Positions 35,482-43,948 of a stretch of 64,000 nucleotides of DNA are shown here, piece after piece. The notes beneath the pieces were generated by a model that was given only the letters and a program-made list of their open reading frames with translations, made no database searches and was not told where the DNA came from. Made by a program: the position numbers and the translations under genes. Origin of the DNA: Bacillota bacterium (GTDB lineage: Bacteria > Bacillota > Clostridia > Christensenellales > SZUA-584); assembly GCA_023408075.1 (NCBI GenBank), contig JAEYKW010000006.1, positions 200,906 to 264,905 of the forward strand, in the 5' to 3' direction. How positions within the stretch are numbered: the stretch's first letter is position 1; the number at the start of each line of letters is the position of its first letter.

Positions 35482-35856
35482 ATGACTTCGGATCAGCTTA
35501 AAGACCATATTTTGCGTCTGGAAAACGCACTGCTGCTCGGCGAAATTCGCGGGTCGGCGCAAAGGCTCGGGGAGATTCTCTCGCCGGGTTTTTTTGAATT
35601 CGGCAGCTCGGGCACCGTATACCGTTTTTACGAAGGCGATACATTTCCCTGCTTCCCAGAACATATTCGCGTTGAGATCGAGGATTTCAGCATCGTGCCG
35701 CTCGCAGACGACTGCGTGCTCGCCACATACACGTGCTTAAAGCACGACAAGACAAGCGGCAGCATCAGCCGCTCGCTGCGCAGCTCCGTCTGGCGCGAGA
35801 CGGACGGTATTTGGAAAATCGTGTTTCATCAGGGCACGCCCTGCACGGCAATATAA
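35482..35856 (+). CDS. NTF2/SnoaL-like small protein (DUF4440 type)
   Basis: The 124-residue product starts with a helix (DHILRLENALLLGE), then shows alternating strands ending SLRSSVWRETDGIWKIVFHQGT, a pattern typical of DUF4440 cone-shaped NTF2-like domains. Such proteins bind small molecules or act as isomerase-like enzymes; the role here is unknown. It begins two bases after sigH and is probably co-transcribed with it. Confidence 0.78.
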   Translation: MTSDQLKDHILRLENALLLGEIRGSAQRLGEILSPGFFEFGSSGTVYRFYEGDTFPCFPEHIRVEIEDFSIVPLADDCVLATYTCLKHDKTSGSISRSLRSSVWRETDGIWKIVFHQGTPCTAI

Positions 35857-36147
35857 AAGGGCAAAGCCTGTGCTTTGCCCGAGAGTGGCGGTAACCCATC
35901 ATCTCATCATCACGATGAGAAGCGAAGCGGCGGCGGCGATGCGGACCGGCATCCAAATAGTTTCATCCGCTTTACATCATCTGCACACCGTTCAAACGTC
36001 CGTGGTCGAAATAGCCGCTTCTGCGGTTTACATTATTCTGCGCAAACATTTGCGAGCACTGCGCAGTGGATAGGAGTGCACGAAATGCGCTGCAGAAAGG
36101 TGTTCCTGTGCACGATGCAGACAGTCGCGGCAACGCCTGTGTACCCG
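35857..36147. other. Intergenic region between convergent genes
   Basis: Immediately after the DUF4440-like gene is a perfect 9-base stem GGGCAAAGC / GCTTTGCCC with a four-base loop (35859-35880), without a T-run. No gene is seen in the remaining stretch up to the BlaR1-like gene. Confidence 0.45.
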
Positions 36148-38790
36148 TCATGATCCGATATCCCTGTCGATGATTGTGCCGTCGAGCGCGTTGATCGTGA
36201 GCAGCGAAGCGATACCGAGGTTATTCGTTATCGCGTTGTTGTCATCGAGCGCTTCACCCAAATCGCCGCCGATTCCGTCCATAAACGTGACGACCTCGTC
36301 CCCGAAGAAATCCCAGACGGGTGTGAATATGATCTGCCCTTCATGGTCCTTCCACGGCACGGGCATATAGCCGAGCCGGATCTCGCTGACACGGATTTCC
36401 CTGCGCACAATCTGATCGGATGAGCCGGGGCCGCCATAAGCATTCTTTATAAACACCTGCTGCTTGAATATGTCCATGATCTCCGGAAATTCTTTAAGCT
36501 CAATTCCGAAAGCCTGCCTGTTCACCTCTGATTTTGCCGCGCTTATATTGATCCCGATAATTCCGCTGTCATCCACATACACCGTAACCTCGCCCGGCCT
36601 CCATATGGGCGTATATTCGGCGTTTGACACGTCGTCCTTTTCTTCCTGCGTCACCACACCGTCGCCGCGGGCAAATGTCGTCATCGCGCCGTCCAGCTCA
36701 CGCGTAAATGTGAATTCGTAGCACTCCGGAAACCGGTCGCCCTCCATGCGTTTGCGGTCGAGCAGCTCACAGGCCTGCGTTTTTGCGATACCGAGATAGT
36801 CAAAGCCCATTTCCCGCATTTTCTCTGTTGCCAATTCCGCCGCTTCTTCCACGCCGATATCGCACTTAAAAAGCTCCTGCCCCGTGTATTTCTCACCTTC
36901 AAAAAAGCCCTGTTCGGTATCACCATAGTTGATAAAATTGACGATGAAGTTTTCTCCGAAGCTTCCAGTGCCATAATAAATATAGATATCTGCCGGCGTT
37001 GCCTTGCCGAGCTCCGCGAGACCATCGACGCTGATGCTTCTGTAGTCGCCGTTATCGGTTATCGTCATGCCGCTTTCGTCCGCCTGCGCTAATGTGGCAT
37101 CCTTGTCAAACATCACATCCAGGCTCAAAGGATTGCGAACGGCGGTGTTCTCGTCCGGCGCGGTTTTGAGCTTGTTTTCCGCTTCCGCAATCATTTGCGT
37201 GAACATGTCTATATTCAGCTGCAAATCCTCTTTTGATAGCTGTTCGATGCTGTGTCCGTTCGGAGCAGGCGTCGGGGCAGGAGGCGCCGCTTCTTCGGCA
37301 GGCTTTTCTCCTCCGCTCGAGCCGCCGTTTGCGTACATCTCCTCAAAGCTTGCTTTTTGCGCCTTGTATCTTGCGATCTCCTCAATCAACTGATCCTTGC
37401 TCTGCAGCGTGAGTTCTCCGTATACCGGCACATCGCCCACTATGGCTTTGAGCATCTTTTGCGCATCCTCTTTCGTGATGGCTTGGGGCTTCAGCTCATA
37501 AATGCCCCACGTATCCACCGGCACAACCACTTCCGCGTCTACCGTGATGTCCATGCTTTTGGCTTCGTCATGCGCTTCGTCCTGCCATGTCGCCGGAGCA
37601 GAATACGTGTGAATCTCAGAGGCCTCTCCGCTGCTCTGCGCAATCGCCTGCGCCACGCTCTCGTTATCCTTCGACTGCACGATAACCTTTTCCGGCGTGG
37701 GCTGGCAGCCTGCGGTAAACGCGCCAAACAGCATCAGCAGCGCAAACACCAACACCGTGGCCTTCATTCGCTTCGTGGTCTTTTTCATATACAGGCTCCT
37801 TATTCTGACCCGCATCTTCATGCAGCCGTCATTAAGGCTCATCGCGGCCCGGGCGTGTGCAAATTCATTTTTGCCCGAGAAATTCAGTATCGTTTCAATG
37901 TATCTCTGGCGGTGGGATGTCCCGAGCTTTTTAACAACCATTTCGTCACAGGCCGCCTCCATATCGCGGCAGACCAGCCTGCCGCACAGCCATACGAGCG
38001 GGTTGAACCAGTAAACGGCGCGAAGCACATTGAGCAGCCACAGGGCCAACAGATCATGCCGTTTGCAATGCATGAGCTCATGCATAAAAACATGCCGCAC
38101 CTTCTCGGTATCCTTCTCTTTCACGAGCCCCTCGGGCACCATCAGAACGGGCCGGAACGCCCCCATGACCGCAGGAACCGCCGCCGCGCCCTGCACCGCA
38201 ATGCGAATGTGCCTCGACAGGCCGAGCTCGTGCTTGCATTTCTCCAGCATCTCAGCCATCCATTCTGGCGCTGTCCCTGCCTGACTGCGGATCACCGTTT
38301 TCCTGAGCTGCCGCGACTTAAGCGAAAACCATATACCGCAGCCCGCTACACCCGCGAGCCATAAGCCCAATGTTATCGCCGTCCAATCGACACGAGTCGG
38401 CTTTTGGCTCTGCGCATCCTGCAACGGCGTCACAGCCTTCTGAGGTTCTGCCGTCTTGTCTCCCGGCGCGGGCTGATTGTCGTGATTCACCGGATCAGCC
38501 TGAAAATGTGTGTTCTGGTGCGGCAAATTCACCCCTGCTTCGGGGATATCCGCCTGTTCGGAAACAACGGGCAGGCGTAAGCCTGAGCTTTGGGCAAGCA
38601 CGAGCGGGCTCCACTGCGTCGTGATGCTGAAAGGAATCAGCAGCTTGAGCACCAGAATGCCCCACAGCATATATTGCAGTCTGGCATTGAGCTGCTTGCG
38701 AAATACCGTTTTCACAAGCCAAACGGCAGCGAACACACCGGCGGATATGGCCGTGTTGTAGGCCAGCAGCGTCACGATTTCCTGCGCCAT
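36148..38790 (-). CDS. BlaR1-like M56 membrane metallopeptidase with a large unknown sensor part
   Basis: The 880-residue product has N-terminal membrane helices, a cytoplasmic zinc peptidase with HELMH at residues 237-241 (MHELMHCKRHD), and a further membrane helix at about 370-390. A long extracellular C-terminal part of nearly 500 residues follows; it is not a recognisable penicillin-binding domain but a charged alpha/beta region. In BlaR1/MecR1 systems ligand binding outside triggers the peptidase, which inactivates the partner repressor. The start at 38790 follows GGGGAG and lies one base after the BlaI-like stop. The ligand is unknown, so a beta-lactam role cannot be assumed. Confidence 0.85.
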   Translation of the reverse strand: MAQEIVTLLAYNTAISAGVFAAVWLVKTVFRKQLNARLQYMLWGILVLKLLIPFSITTQWSPLVLAQSSGLRLPVVSEQADIPEAGVNLPHQNTHFQADPVNHDNQPAPGDKTAEPQKAVTPLQDAQSQKPTRVDWTAITLGLWLAGVAGCGIWFSLKSRQLRKTVIRSQAGTAPEWMAEMLEKCKHELGLSRHIRIAVQGAAAVPAVMGAFRPVLMVPEGLVKEKDTEKVRHVFMHELMHCKRHDLLALWLLNVLRAVYWFNPLVWLCGRLVCRDMEAACDEMVVKKLGTSHRQRYIETILNFSGKNEFAHARAAMSLNDGCMKMRVRIRSLYMKKTTKRMKATVLVFALLMLFGAFTAGCQPTPEKVIVQSKDNESVAQAIAQSSGEASEIHTYSAPATWQDEAHDEAKSMDITVDAEVVVPVDTWGIYELKPQAITKEDAQKMLKAIVGDVPVYGELTLQSKDQLIEEIARYKAQKASFEEMYANGGSSGGEKPAEEAAPPAPTPAPNGHSIEQLSKEDLQLNIDMFTQMIAEAENKLKTAPDENTAVRNPLSLDVMFDKDATLAQADESGMTITDNGDYRSISVDGLAELGKATPADIYIYYGTGSFGENFIVNFINYGDTEQGFFEGEKYTGQELFKCDIGVEEAAELATEKMREMGFDYLGIAKTQACELLDRKRMEGDRFPECYEFTFTRELDGAMTTFARGDGVVTQEEKDDVSNAEYTPIWRPGEVTVYVDDSGIIGINISAAKSEVNRQAFGIELKEFPEIMDIFKQQVFIKNAYGGPGSSDQIVRREIRVSEIRLGYMPVPWKDHEGQIIFTPVWDFFGDEVVTFMDGIGGDLGEALDDNNAITNNLGIASLLTINALDGTIIDRDIGS

Positions 38791-38791
38791 A

Positions 38792-39199
38792 TTAATCTCC
38801 CCTTTCTTCACTCTCCAGCCTGGAAACAAACTCTCTGAGCTGCTGCTGCTCATGAGCCGAAAGCTGTCCGCTTGCGGCCATGGCGGCAAAGAATTTCGAT
38901 AAAGAGGCTCCGCTCATATGCGAGAGTATGCTTTCGCTTTCCATCTTCATCGCCTGTTCACGCGTAATTTGCGGATGATAAAGCCTGTCCGCTTTGGCAT
39001 TGCAGGTTTCATATGCCGCAAGGCCTTTTCCGCAAAGATTATTCAGATAGGTATAGAACGTTTTGTAGCTCCATTTCACATCCTGATGCGAATTCCTTAC
39101 GGTTTGCACAATTTGGCCCATCATCTGCGGCGGCTTGTCCCAAAGCGCATTGAGCAGTATCCAATCCGTATCCGTCAGTTTAACCGCCCTTTTTTTCAT
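38792..39199 (-). CDS. BlaI/MecI/CopY-family repressor
   Basis: This 135-residue winged-helix repressor has the family N-terminus LTDTDWILLNALWDK, the recognition helix region VKWSYKTFYTYLNNL and the cleavable dimerisation tail with SLSKFFAAMAASGQL. It is the first gene of an operon with the M56 peptidase, the standard BlaI-BlaR1 arrangement. A palindromic sequence upstream is a candidate operator, so the pair likely regulates itself and possibly other genes. Confidence 0.9.
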   Translation of the reverse strand: MKKRAVKLTDTDWILLNALWDKPPQMMGQIVQTVRNSHQDVKWSYKTFYTYLNNLCGKGLAAYETCNAKADRLYHPQITREQAMKMESESILSHMSGASLSKFFAAMAASGQLSAHEQQQLREFVSRLESEERGD

Positions 39200-39214
39200 A
39201 CAGCACCCCTATCG

Positions 39215-39246
39215 CTAAATTTAACGTCTATCTGTCTTTAATTTAG
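39215..39246 (-). promoter_or_regulatory. Candidate BlaI-type operator
   Basis: An inverted repeat CTAAATTTAA-N12-TTTAATTTAG (one mismatch) lies 16-47 bases upstream of the BlaI-like start. It does not match the textbook TACA/TGTA operator, so the assignment rests on position only. Confidence 0.4.
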
Positions 39247-39319
39247 ACGACAAGCCTTCCAATGTCAAGAATAATTTTTTAGCGTGCTGCAATCAGGCTG
39301 CAAAAATTATATGAACCCT

Positions 39320-39373
39320 ATTGACCACATGGTCAATAGATGCTACAATCCAATTGTTGACCGGGCGGTCAAC
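39320..39373 (+). promoter_or_regulatory. Promoter framed by two TetR-type operators
   Basis: Two perfect palindromes, ATTGACC-N4-GGTCAAT (39320-39337) and GTTGACC-N4-GGTCAAC (39356-39373), have centres 36 bases apart. The first contains the -35 box TTGACC (39321-39326); the -10 box TACAAT (39344-39349) lies 17 bases on, between the two sites. The TetR protein encoded at the end of this operon is the expected repressor. Confidence 0.85.
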
Positions 39374-39391
39374 AGAAAGGAGCATAGAAAA

Positions 39392-40264
39392 ATGAATGTC
39401 ATATCCGCAAAGCAGCTGACAAAAACCTATGGCAAAAACCGCGGCATCACGGGGCTTGATTTAAGCGTGAACGAAGGCGAAGTGTTCGGCTTCATCGGCC
39501 CGAACGGCGCGGGCAAATCGACAACGATCAAGTGCCTGCTCGATTTCATCCGCCCCACGTCGGGCAGCTGCCGCATATTCAATCTCGACTGCGCACAGAA
39601 TTCCGCGTCGATCAAGAAGGATATCGGCTATATCCCCGCCGAGGTCAATTATTACGATGGGATGAAGGTCTCGGAACTCATCGCCTATTCGTCCAAATAC
39701 TACCCCGGCGACCATAAGCCTTACGCGGATAAGCTTTGCGACGCGCTCGATTTGCACCCCGCGCGCAAAATCAGTGAGCTTTCCACGGGCAACAAAAAGA
39801 AGGTCGCCATCGTCCAGGCGATGCTTCACAAACCAAAGCTCTTAATCATGGACGAACCGACGTCCGGCCTCGACCCGCTCGTGCAGCATGAATTCTACGG
39901 TCTGGTCAAAGAAGCGAATCAAAGCGGCACAACGGTCTTTTTTTCGTCACACGTATTGAGTGAGGTGCAGCGCGTCTGCAGCCGCGTGGGCATCATCCGT
40001 GAAGGCCGCCTGATCAGCACACAAACCATGGAGGAACTCACCGCCACGCAATATAAACGCGTGAAGGCCTCGCTGATCGGCGATTTCTCGCTGACCGGCG
40101 CACAGGAAATCAAACGGCAGAACGGGTCCCTCGAGTTTTTATATAAGGGCTCGGCAGATGCGCTGCTCGCGGCTCTCGCGGCACGCCATGTAACGAATAT
40201 CCTCATTGAAGACCCACCGCTCGAAGATATTTTCATGACATATTACGCGGAAGGAGACAGATAA
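39392..40264 (+). CDS. ABC-2 exporter ATP-binding protein
   Basis: This 290-residue ATPase has Walker A GPNGAGKST (residues 36-44), a signature LSTGNKKKV in place of the usual LSGGQ, and Walker B LLIMDEPTSGLDP, followed by a C-terminal extension of about 80 residues. LSTGN-type signatures are common in drug or lipid exporters of the ABC-2 class. The start at 39392 follows GAAAGGAG. It works with the adjacent permease and is controlled by the TetR-type protein; the exported substrate is unknown. Confidence 0.92.
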   Translation: MNVISAKQLTKTYGKNRGITGLDLSVNEGEVFGFIGPNGAGKSTTIKCLLDFIRPTSGSCRIFNLDCAQNSASIKKDIGYIPAEVNYYDGMKVSELIAYSSKYYPGDHKPYADKLCDALDLHPARKISELSTGNKKKVAIVQAMLHKPKLLIMDEPTSGLDPLVQHEFYGLVKEANQSGTTVFFSSHVLSEVQRVCSRVGIIREGRLISTQTMEELTATQYKRVKASLIGDFSLTGAQEIKRQNGSLEFLYKGSADALLAALAARHVTNILIEDPPLEDIFMTYYAEGDR

Positions 40265-40266
40265 CC

Positions 40267-41064
40267 ATGACACTGTTTTTAAGAGAACTCGCAGGCAATT
40301 TTAAATCCTTTTTAATCTGGACGCTGTGCATCATCGCGATACTCGGCATGTTCATGGCGATGTACCCCTCCTTCGCGGAGCAGGGCAGCAGCCTTGACCA
40401 GATGCTCTCCGGCTTTTCGCCCGAGCTGCTCAAAATGTTCAGCTTCGACAGCCTCGATTTTACCGTGGGTATGGATTACTATGCGTATATGTTCCAGTAC
40501 ATCCTGCTCGCCGCGATGATACAGTTCATGATACTCGGCGCGAATCTGATTTCCCGCGAGGAAGATGCGGGCACAATCAATTTTCTCTACGCAAAGCCGC
40601 TCTCAAGATCGTCCATCGTGACGGCGAAATTCCTCTCGGGGCTTGCCTATGCGGCTGTGTTCTTTGCGGTGTATGCGCTGTCGGTCTGCGCCGTGCTTGC
40701 CGCCGTGGATTCCGCCGTCATCGACATTGGAACCGTGCTGTTGCTGGGCCTTGCGCTGCTGCTCGGGCAGCTCATGATGATGGGCATCGGCCTGCTGCTC
40801 TCCATGTTCATCACCAAAACGCGCACCGTGATGTCCATCTCCATCGGCGTGGTGCTGCTGCTGTATGTTTTGAGCATGGTGGTGAATTTGAACAGCAGGC
40901 TGGACGCGCTCAGATATTTGACGCCGTTTCAGTATTTCGATGCGCGTACCATCGCGCACGGCGGCGGGATCGGCTGGGTTTATATCGCTCTACCCTTGGG
41001 CGTGGCCCTTGCGGGATACGCGCTGTCTCTGTTAATATACAACCGAAGGGACTTGAAATGCTAA
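40267..41064 (+). CDS. ABC-2 exporter permease
   Basis: The 265-residue protein has six predicted membrane helices and the ABC-2 pattern around LISREEDAGTINFLYAKPLS, the coupling helix region after helix 2. It follows the ATPase gene by two bases and pairs with it to form an efflux transporter. The substrate, perhaps a drug or a peptide, is not predictable. Confidence 0.9.
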   Translation: MTLFLRELAGNFKSFLIWTLCIIAILGMFMAMYPSFAEQGSSLDQMLSGFSPELLKMFSFDSLDFTVGMDYYAYMFQYILLAAMIQFMILGANLISREEDAGTINFLYAKPLSRSSIVTAKFLSGLAYAAVFFAVYALSVCAVLAAVDSAVIDIGTVLLLGLALLLGQLMMMGIGLLLSMFITKTRTVMSISIGVVLLLYVLSMVVNLNSRLDALRYLTPFQYFDARTIAHGGGIGWVYIALPLGVALAGYALSLLIYNRRDLKC

Positions 41065-41068
41065 AGCT

Positions 41069-41701
41069 ATGAGCGATAAATTGGGCGCACTGCCCGAAGA
41101 CAAACGACAGAACATATTAAACGCCGCCTTGACGGAGTTTGCGGAGCACGGATACATTAATGCCTCCACAAACCGCATCGTCAAGGCTGCGGGCATATCC
41201 AAGGGACTGCTTTTTCACTACTTCGATAGCAAGAAAAAGCTGTTCCTTTATGTGCTTGACCATACGATTCAATACCTGATGCAAAGGATGAGCACGTATA
41301 CTATTACGCTCTCGGGGGATTTTTTTGAGCAGCTTGGGCAATACGCGCTGATCAAAATGCGCCTCGGCATTGAGGAGCCCGAAATGTACCACATTCTCTA
41401 TGATGTGTATGTCAATCTGCCCGCCGATATCAAGGAAGACCTGATGGCACGGTACGGGAGGATTCTCTCGGATACGCGCAAGGATTTTGTGATGACGATG
41501 GACGAAACCAAGCTACGCGACGGCATCACAAGAGAGATGGCGGCCAACCTGATCATCGATTTTCTCGACGGGTATTATCAGCGCAATATCGATTATTTCA
41601 AAACAAAAACACCGGACGAGCTGTTAACCTCACTCGACCAGCTTAAGGACGATATGATGCGGTATCTGAATATTATACGAGAGGGGCTTTATAAAGAATA
41701 G
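41069..41701 (+). CDS. TetR-family repressor of the ABC-2 exporter
   Basis: This 210-residue regulator has the TetR helix-turn-helix at about residues 13-55 (ILNAALTEFAEHGYINASTNRI, GISKGLLFHYF) and a helical ligand-binding domain ending EGLYKE. It is the third gene of the operon and is preceded by two TTGACC-N4-GGTCAA operators at the operon promoter, giving autoregulation and ligand-induced efflux. Confidence 0.92.
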   Translation: MSDKLGALPEDKRQNILNAALTEFAEHGYINASTNRIVKAAGISKGLLFHYFDSKKKLFLYVLDHTIQYLMQRMSTYTITLSGDFFEQLGQYALIKMRLGIEEPEMYHILYDVYVNLPADIKEDLMARYGRILSDTRKDFVMTMDETKLRDGITREMAANLIIDFLDGYYQRNIDYFKTKTPDELLTSLDQLKDDMMRYLNIIREGLYKE

Positions 41702-41756
41702 GCTCTTTTATCGTATCAAGAATTTCTTAAGTGTGCCTATAGCGTTTCTTTTTTGG

Positions 41757-41880
41757 AAAGCCTTCTCCTTCGAGGAGAAGGTGGCGCGGAGCGCCGGATG
41801 AGGTGTATGTCCTAATATAGAATAACTGAACACCTCATCAGTCGCCTGTCGGCGACAGCTTCTCCTCAAGGAGAAGCCGT
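41757..41880. repeat. Dispersed repeat, family B, copy
   Basis: CCTTCTCCTTCGAGGAGAAGG starts the element, and TCTCCTCAAGGAGAA closes it, with GTCGCCTGTCGGCGAC inside; these form nested hairpins. It lies between the TetR gene and the reductase gene and has no coding frame. It resembles the other hairpin-rich intergenic elements in this window. Confidence 0.6.
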
Positions 41881-41919
41881 AAATAAGGGCTTTGTTTCAA
41901 GTTTTAAGAATGTACTATT

Positions 41920-42651
41920 TCAAATCACAAATCCGCCGTTGGGGCTTAACATCTGCCCCGTGATAAAGCTTGAATTCTCCGAAGCCAAAAAACGTATCGC
42001 CTGCGCCACATCCTCCGCCGTACCGAGACGACCGAGCGGCGTTTCGTCCTTCAGCGCTTCTCTCGTTTCACCGTCCAGTCCGTCAATCATGCGCGTCTCA
42101 ATCACGCCGGGAGCCACGCAGTTCACGCGGATATGGCTCGGCCCGAGCTCCTTCGCGAGCGCCTTGGTAAGGCCGATCACGGCGGCCTTGGCCGCGCTGT
42201 AGTGCACCTCGCACGACGCGCCCACCATCCCCCATATCGACGACACATTGACGATGCAGCCCGCCTTGCGCGATATCATTCCCGGCAGCACGGTCTGACA
42301 GCAGTGAAACACGCCTTTCACGTTGACGTTGAACATCGCATCCCAGTCTTGCGCAGTCAGGTCGGTAAACAGCTTGGTTTGCGCGATCCCGGCGTTGTTG
42401 ATGAGCACGTCGATTCGCCCGAACACCTCGGTCACATGCCGCACCATCGCATTCACCTGCGCCGCGTCCGCCACATCCGCGCGCACCGCCACGGCACGCC
42501 CACCCCGCGCGGCAATCTCCTCACATAACGCAAGCGCCTCTTTTTCGCTGTTGTTGTAATGCACCGCAACGTTATACCCGTCGGCAGCGAACAGCAGGGC
42601 TGCGGCTTTGCCGATGCCCGTCGCCGCGCCCGTAATCAGCACTGTATCCAT
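41920..42651 (-). CDS. Short-chain dehydrogenase/reductase, FabG-like
   Basis: This 243-residue enzyme has the NAD(P) motif TGAATGIG (residues 7-14), NNAG (85-88), the catalytic Ser138, Tyr151 and Lys155 (YSAAK) and the PG motif after it. The sequence resembles 3-oxoacyl-ACP reductases, but many SDRs of other function look alike. It starts one base after the YfbR-like gene's stop codon, so the two are co-transcribed. Substrate unknown. Confidence 0.88.
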   Translation of the reverse strand: MDTVLITGAATGIGKAAALLFAADGYNVAVHYNNSEKEALALCEEIAARGGRAVAVRADVADAAQVNAMVRHVTEVFGRIDVLINNAGIAQTKLFTDLTAQDWDAMFNVNVKGVFHCCQTVLPGMISRKAGCIVNVSSIWGMVGASCEVHYSAAKAAVIGLTKALAKELGPSHIRVNCVAPGVIETRMIDGLDGETREALKDETPLGRLGTAEDVAQAIRFLASENSSFITGQMLSPNGGFVI

Positions 42652-42652
42652 A

Positions 42653-43231
42653 TCAGCCCATCTCGTCGAGCGTCAATTCAAAGCTCGGCACAAATGTCTT
42701 CATGAAATAATCGACCTCGGGCCTGTCCATCTGCTTGATGGATTTCTCTATCGCCTTTTTCGCCTTCACAAACTCGCTGTTGCCCGCGGAAAGCTCCTCC
42801 ACGCACTTCAAATACGCGCAGATTTTATCCGCCGCTTTCACGAGCGCATAGAGCTCGGCCTCCGCTTCCCTGTTCAGTATCAATGCTTCGTAATCACTTT
42901 TGAGCTCACGGGGCAGCATGTCCACGAGCTTTTCCTCCGCCACGCGCTCAATCTGCTTGTACGCCGCCTTGATCTCGGGATTGAAATACTTGATCGGCGT
43001 CGCGAGATCGCCCGTGATCACTTCCCCCGCTTCGTGATACACGGCCAGCGCAAGCACGCGCTCCGCATCCACATTGCCGCCGAACATGCGATTTTTAATC
43101 AGCGCCAGCCCATGCGCGATCATCGCGGTCTGCAGCGAGTGCTCCTGAATATTTTCCTCACGCGTGTTGCGCATGAGGCCCCAGCGCTTGATGTGCTTCA
43201 TCCGCGCCATATAGCTGAAAAAATGAAACAT
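42653..43231 (-). CDS. HD-domain 5'-deoxynucleotidase, YfbR type
   Basis: This 192-residue metal-dependent phosphohydrolase is similar to YfbR, which dephosphorylates deoxynucleoside monophosphates. The N-terminal helix is followed by His31 (EHSLQTA), the motif HEAGEVITGDLATPIKY (His66-Glu67 in place of the more usual His-Asp) and Asp in KAADKIC. The variation at the HD position is noted; activity may depend on it. A GGAGC site precedes the ATG. Confidence 0.86.
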   Translation of the reverse strand: MFHFFSYMARMKHIKRWGLMRNTREENIQEHSLQTAMIAHGLALIKNRMFGGNVDAERVLALAVYHEAGEVITGDLATPIKYFNPEIKAAYKQIERVAEEKLVDMLPRELKSDYEALILNREAEAELYALVKAADKICAYLKCVEELSAGNSEFVKAKKAIEKSIKQMDRPEVDYFMKTFVPSFELTLDEMG

Positions 43232-43332
43232 GGCAGCTCCAATTATCCATTAAGAATTAGCAGTAAGGATTAAGAATGGCAGTCCCTAATTACTGTTATT
43301 GTATCGCAGAGGCGCGCAATTGACAACTTCCT

Positions 43333-43365
43333 CAAAAAAAGAAGCAATCACGGTCATGATTGCTT
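43333..43365 (-). terminator. Intrinsic terminator on the minus strand
   Basis: On the minus strand AAGCAATCA / TGATTGCTT with a six-base loop is followed by CTTTTTTT. It lies about 155 bases after the small lipoprotein's stop and could end that transcript. Confidence 0.7.
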
Positions 43366-43519
43366 TTGGGGGGAGATTGTTACCACATTGTATTGCTCTA
43401 TTTTGGTGAGTATATATTATTGTATTGTATCCTAATGGGCCATTCGATCCCACTTTCGTTGGATTCGACCCGATGTTGAGACCAAAGCTCAGTTTCCGCA
43501 GCCCAAAGCGCCACAGCTG

Positions 43520-43693
43520 TCAGACGAGCGCCGCCACAGCGTTTGCGATGCTGAGCACGGTCTCCTGACTTGCGTCAACGTGCAGCGACACAACGGTCGA
43601 CTCGAAGCCCAAACCGCTAAACACACCGGCCGCCGCCAGACATCCCGCGAGAATGATGATGCACATGATGATGAAAATGACAAGCTTCTTCAT
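43520..43693 (-). CDS. 57-residue lipoprotein of unknown function
   Basis: From ATG 43693 the frame reads MKKLVIFIIMCIIILAGCLA, a signal peptide with a lipobox LAGC (Cys18), then about 40 residues ending TVLSIANAVAALV. GGGAG lies 9 bases before the start. The short mature part would be tethered to the membrane. Nothing similar is recognised; it is too small to assign a role. Confidence 0.55.
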   Translation of the reverse strand: MKKLVIFIIMCIIILAGCLAAAGVFSGLGFESTVVSLHVDASQETVLSIANAVAALV

Positions 43694-43899
43694 TTCACAT
43701 TTCTCCCTTTTGGCCGCTTTCGCATTCTTCCAGCGTCATTGTATATGAATATGGTTAAGACTTTATAAAGTGAACGTTAAGGTATAAAAAAGATATGACA
43801 CAAATGAGTGACTTTGCCAAAGGCGGGCGCATATTGACAAAGGCTGCGGGGTTTATTCCTGTCTTATTCATCACAGTTCTGCGACAGCCATCGGCAAAT

Positions 43900-43929
43900 A
43901 AAAAACGGCGGACTCGTTTGAATCCACCG
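43900..43929 (-). terminator. Intrinsic terminator of the thiamine-precursor operon
   Basis: On the minus strand CGGTGGATTC / GAGTCCGCCG (two G-T pairs) with a four-base loop is followed by six T residues, 20 bases after the ATPase stop. Confidence 0.82.
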
Positions 43930-43948
43930 CTTAAATTCCTTGATTGCG

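Noticed and set aside
35881..36147. Possible structured RNA gene between convergent genes
   Set aside because: Only one small hairpin is visible and no tRNA, riboswitch or known small RNA pattern could be matched.
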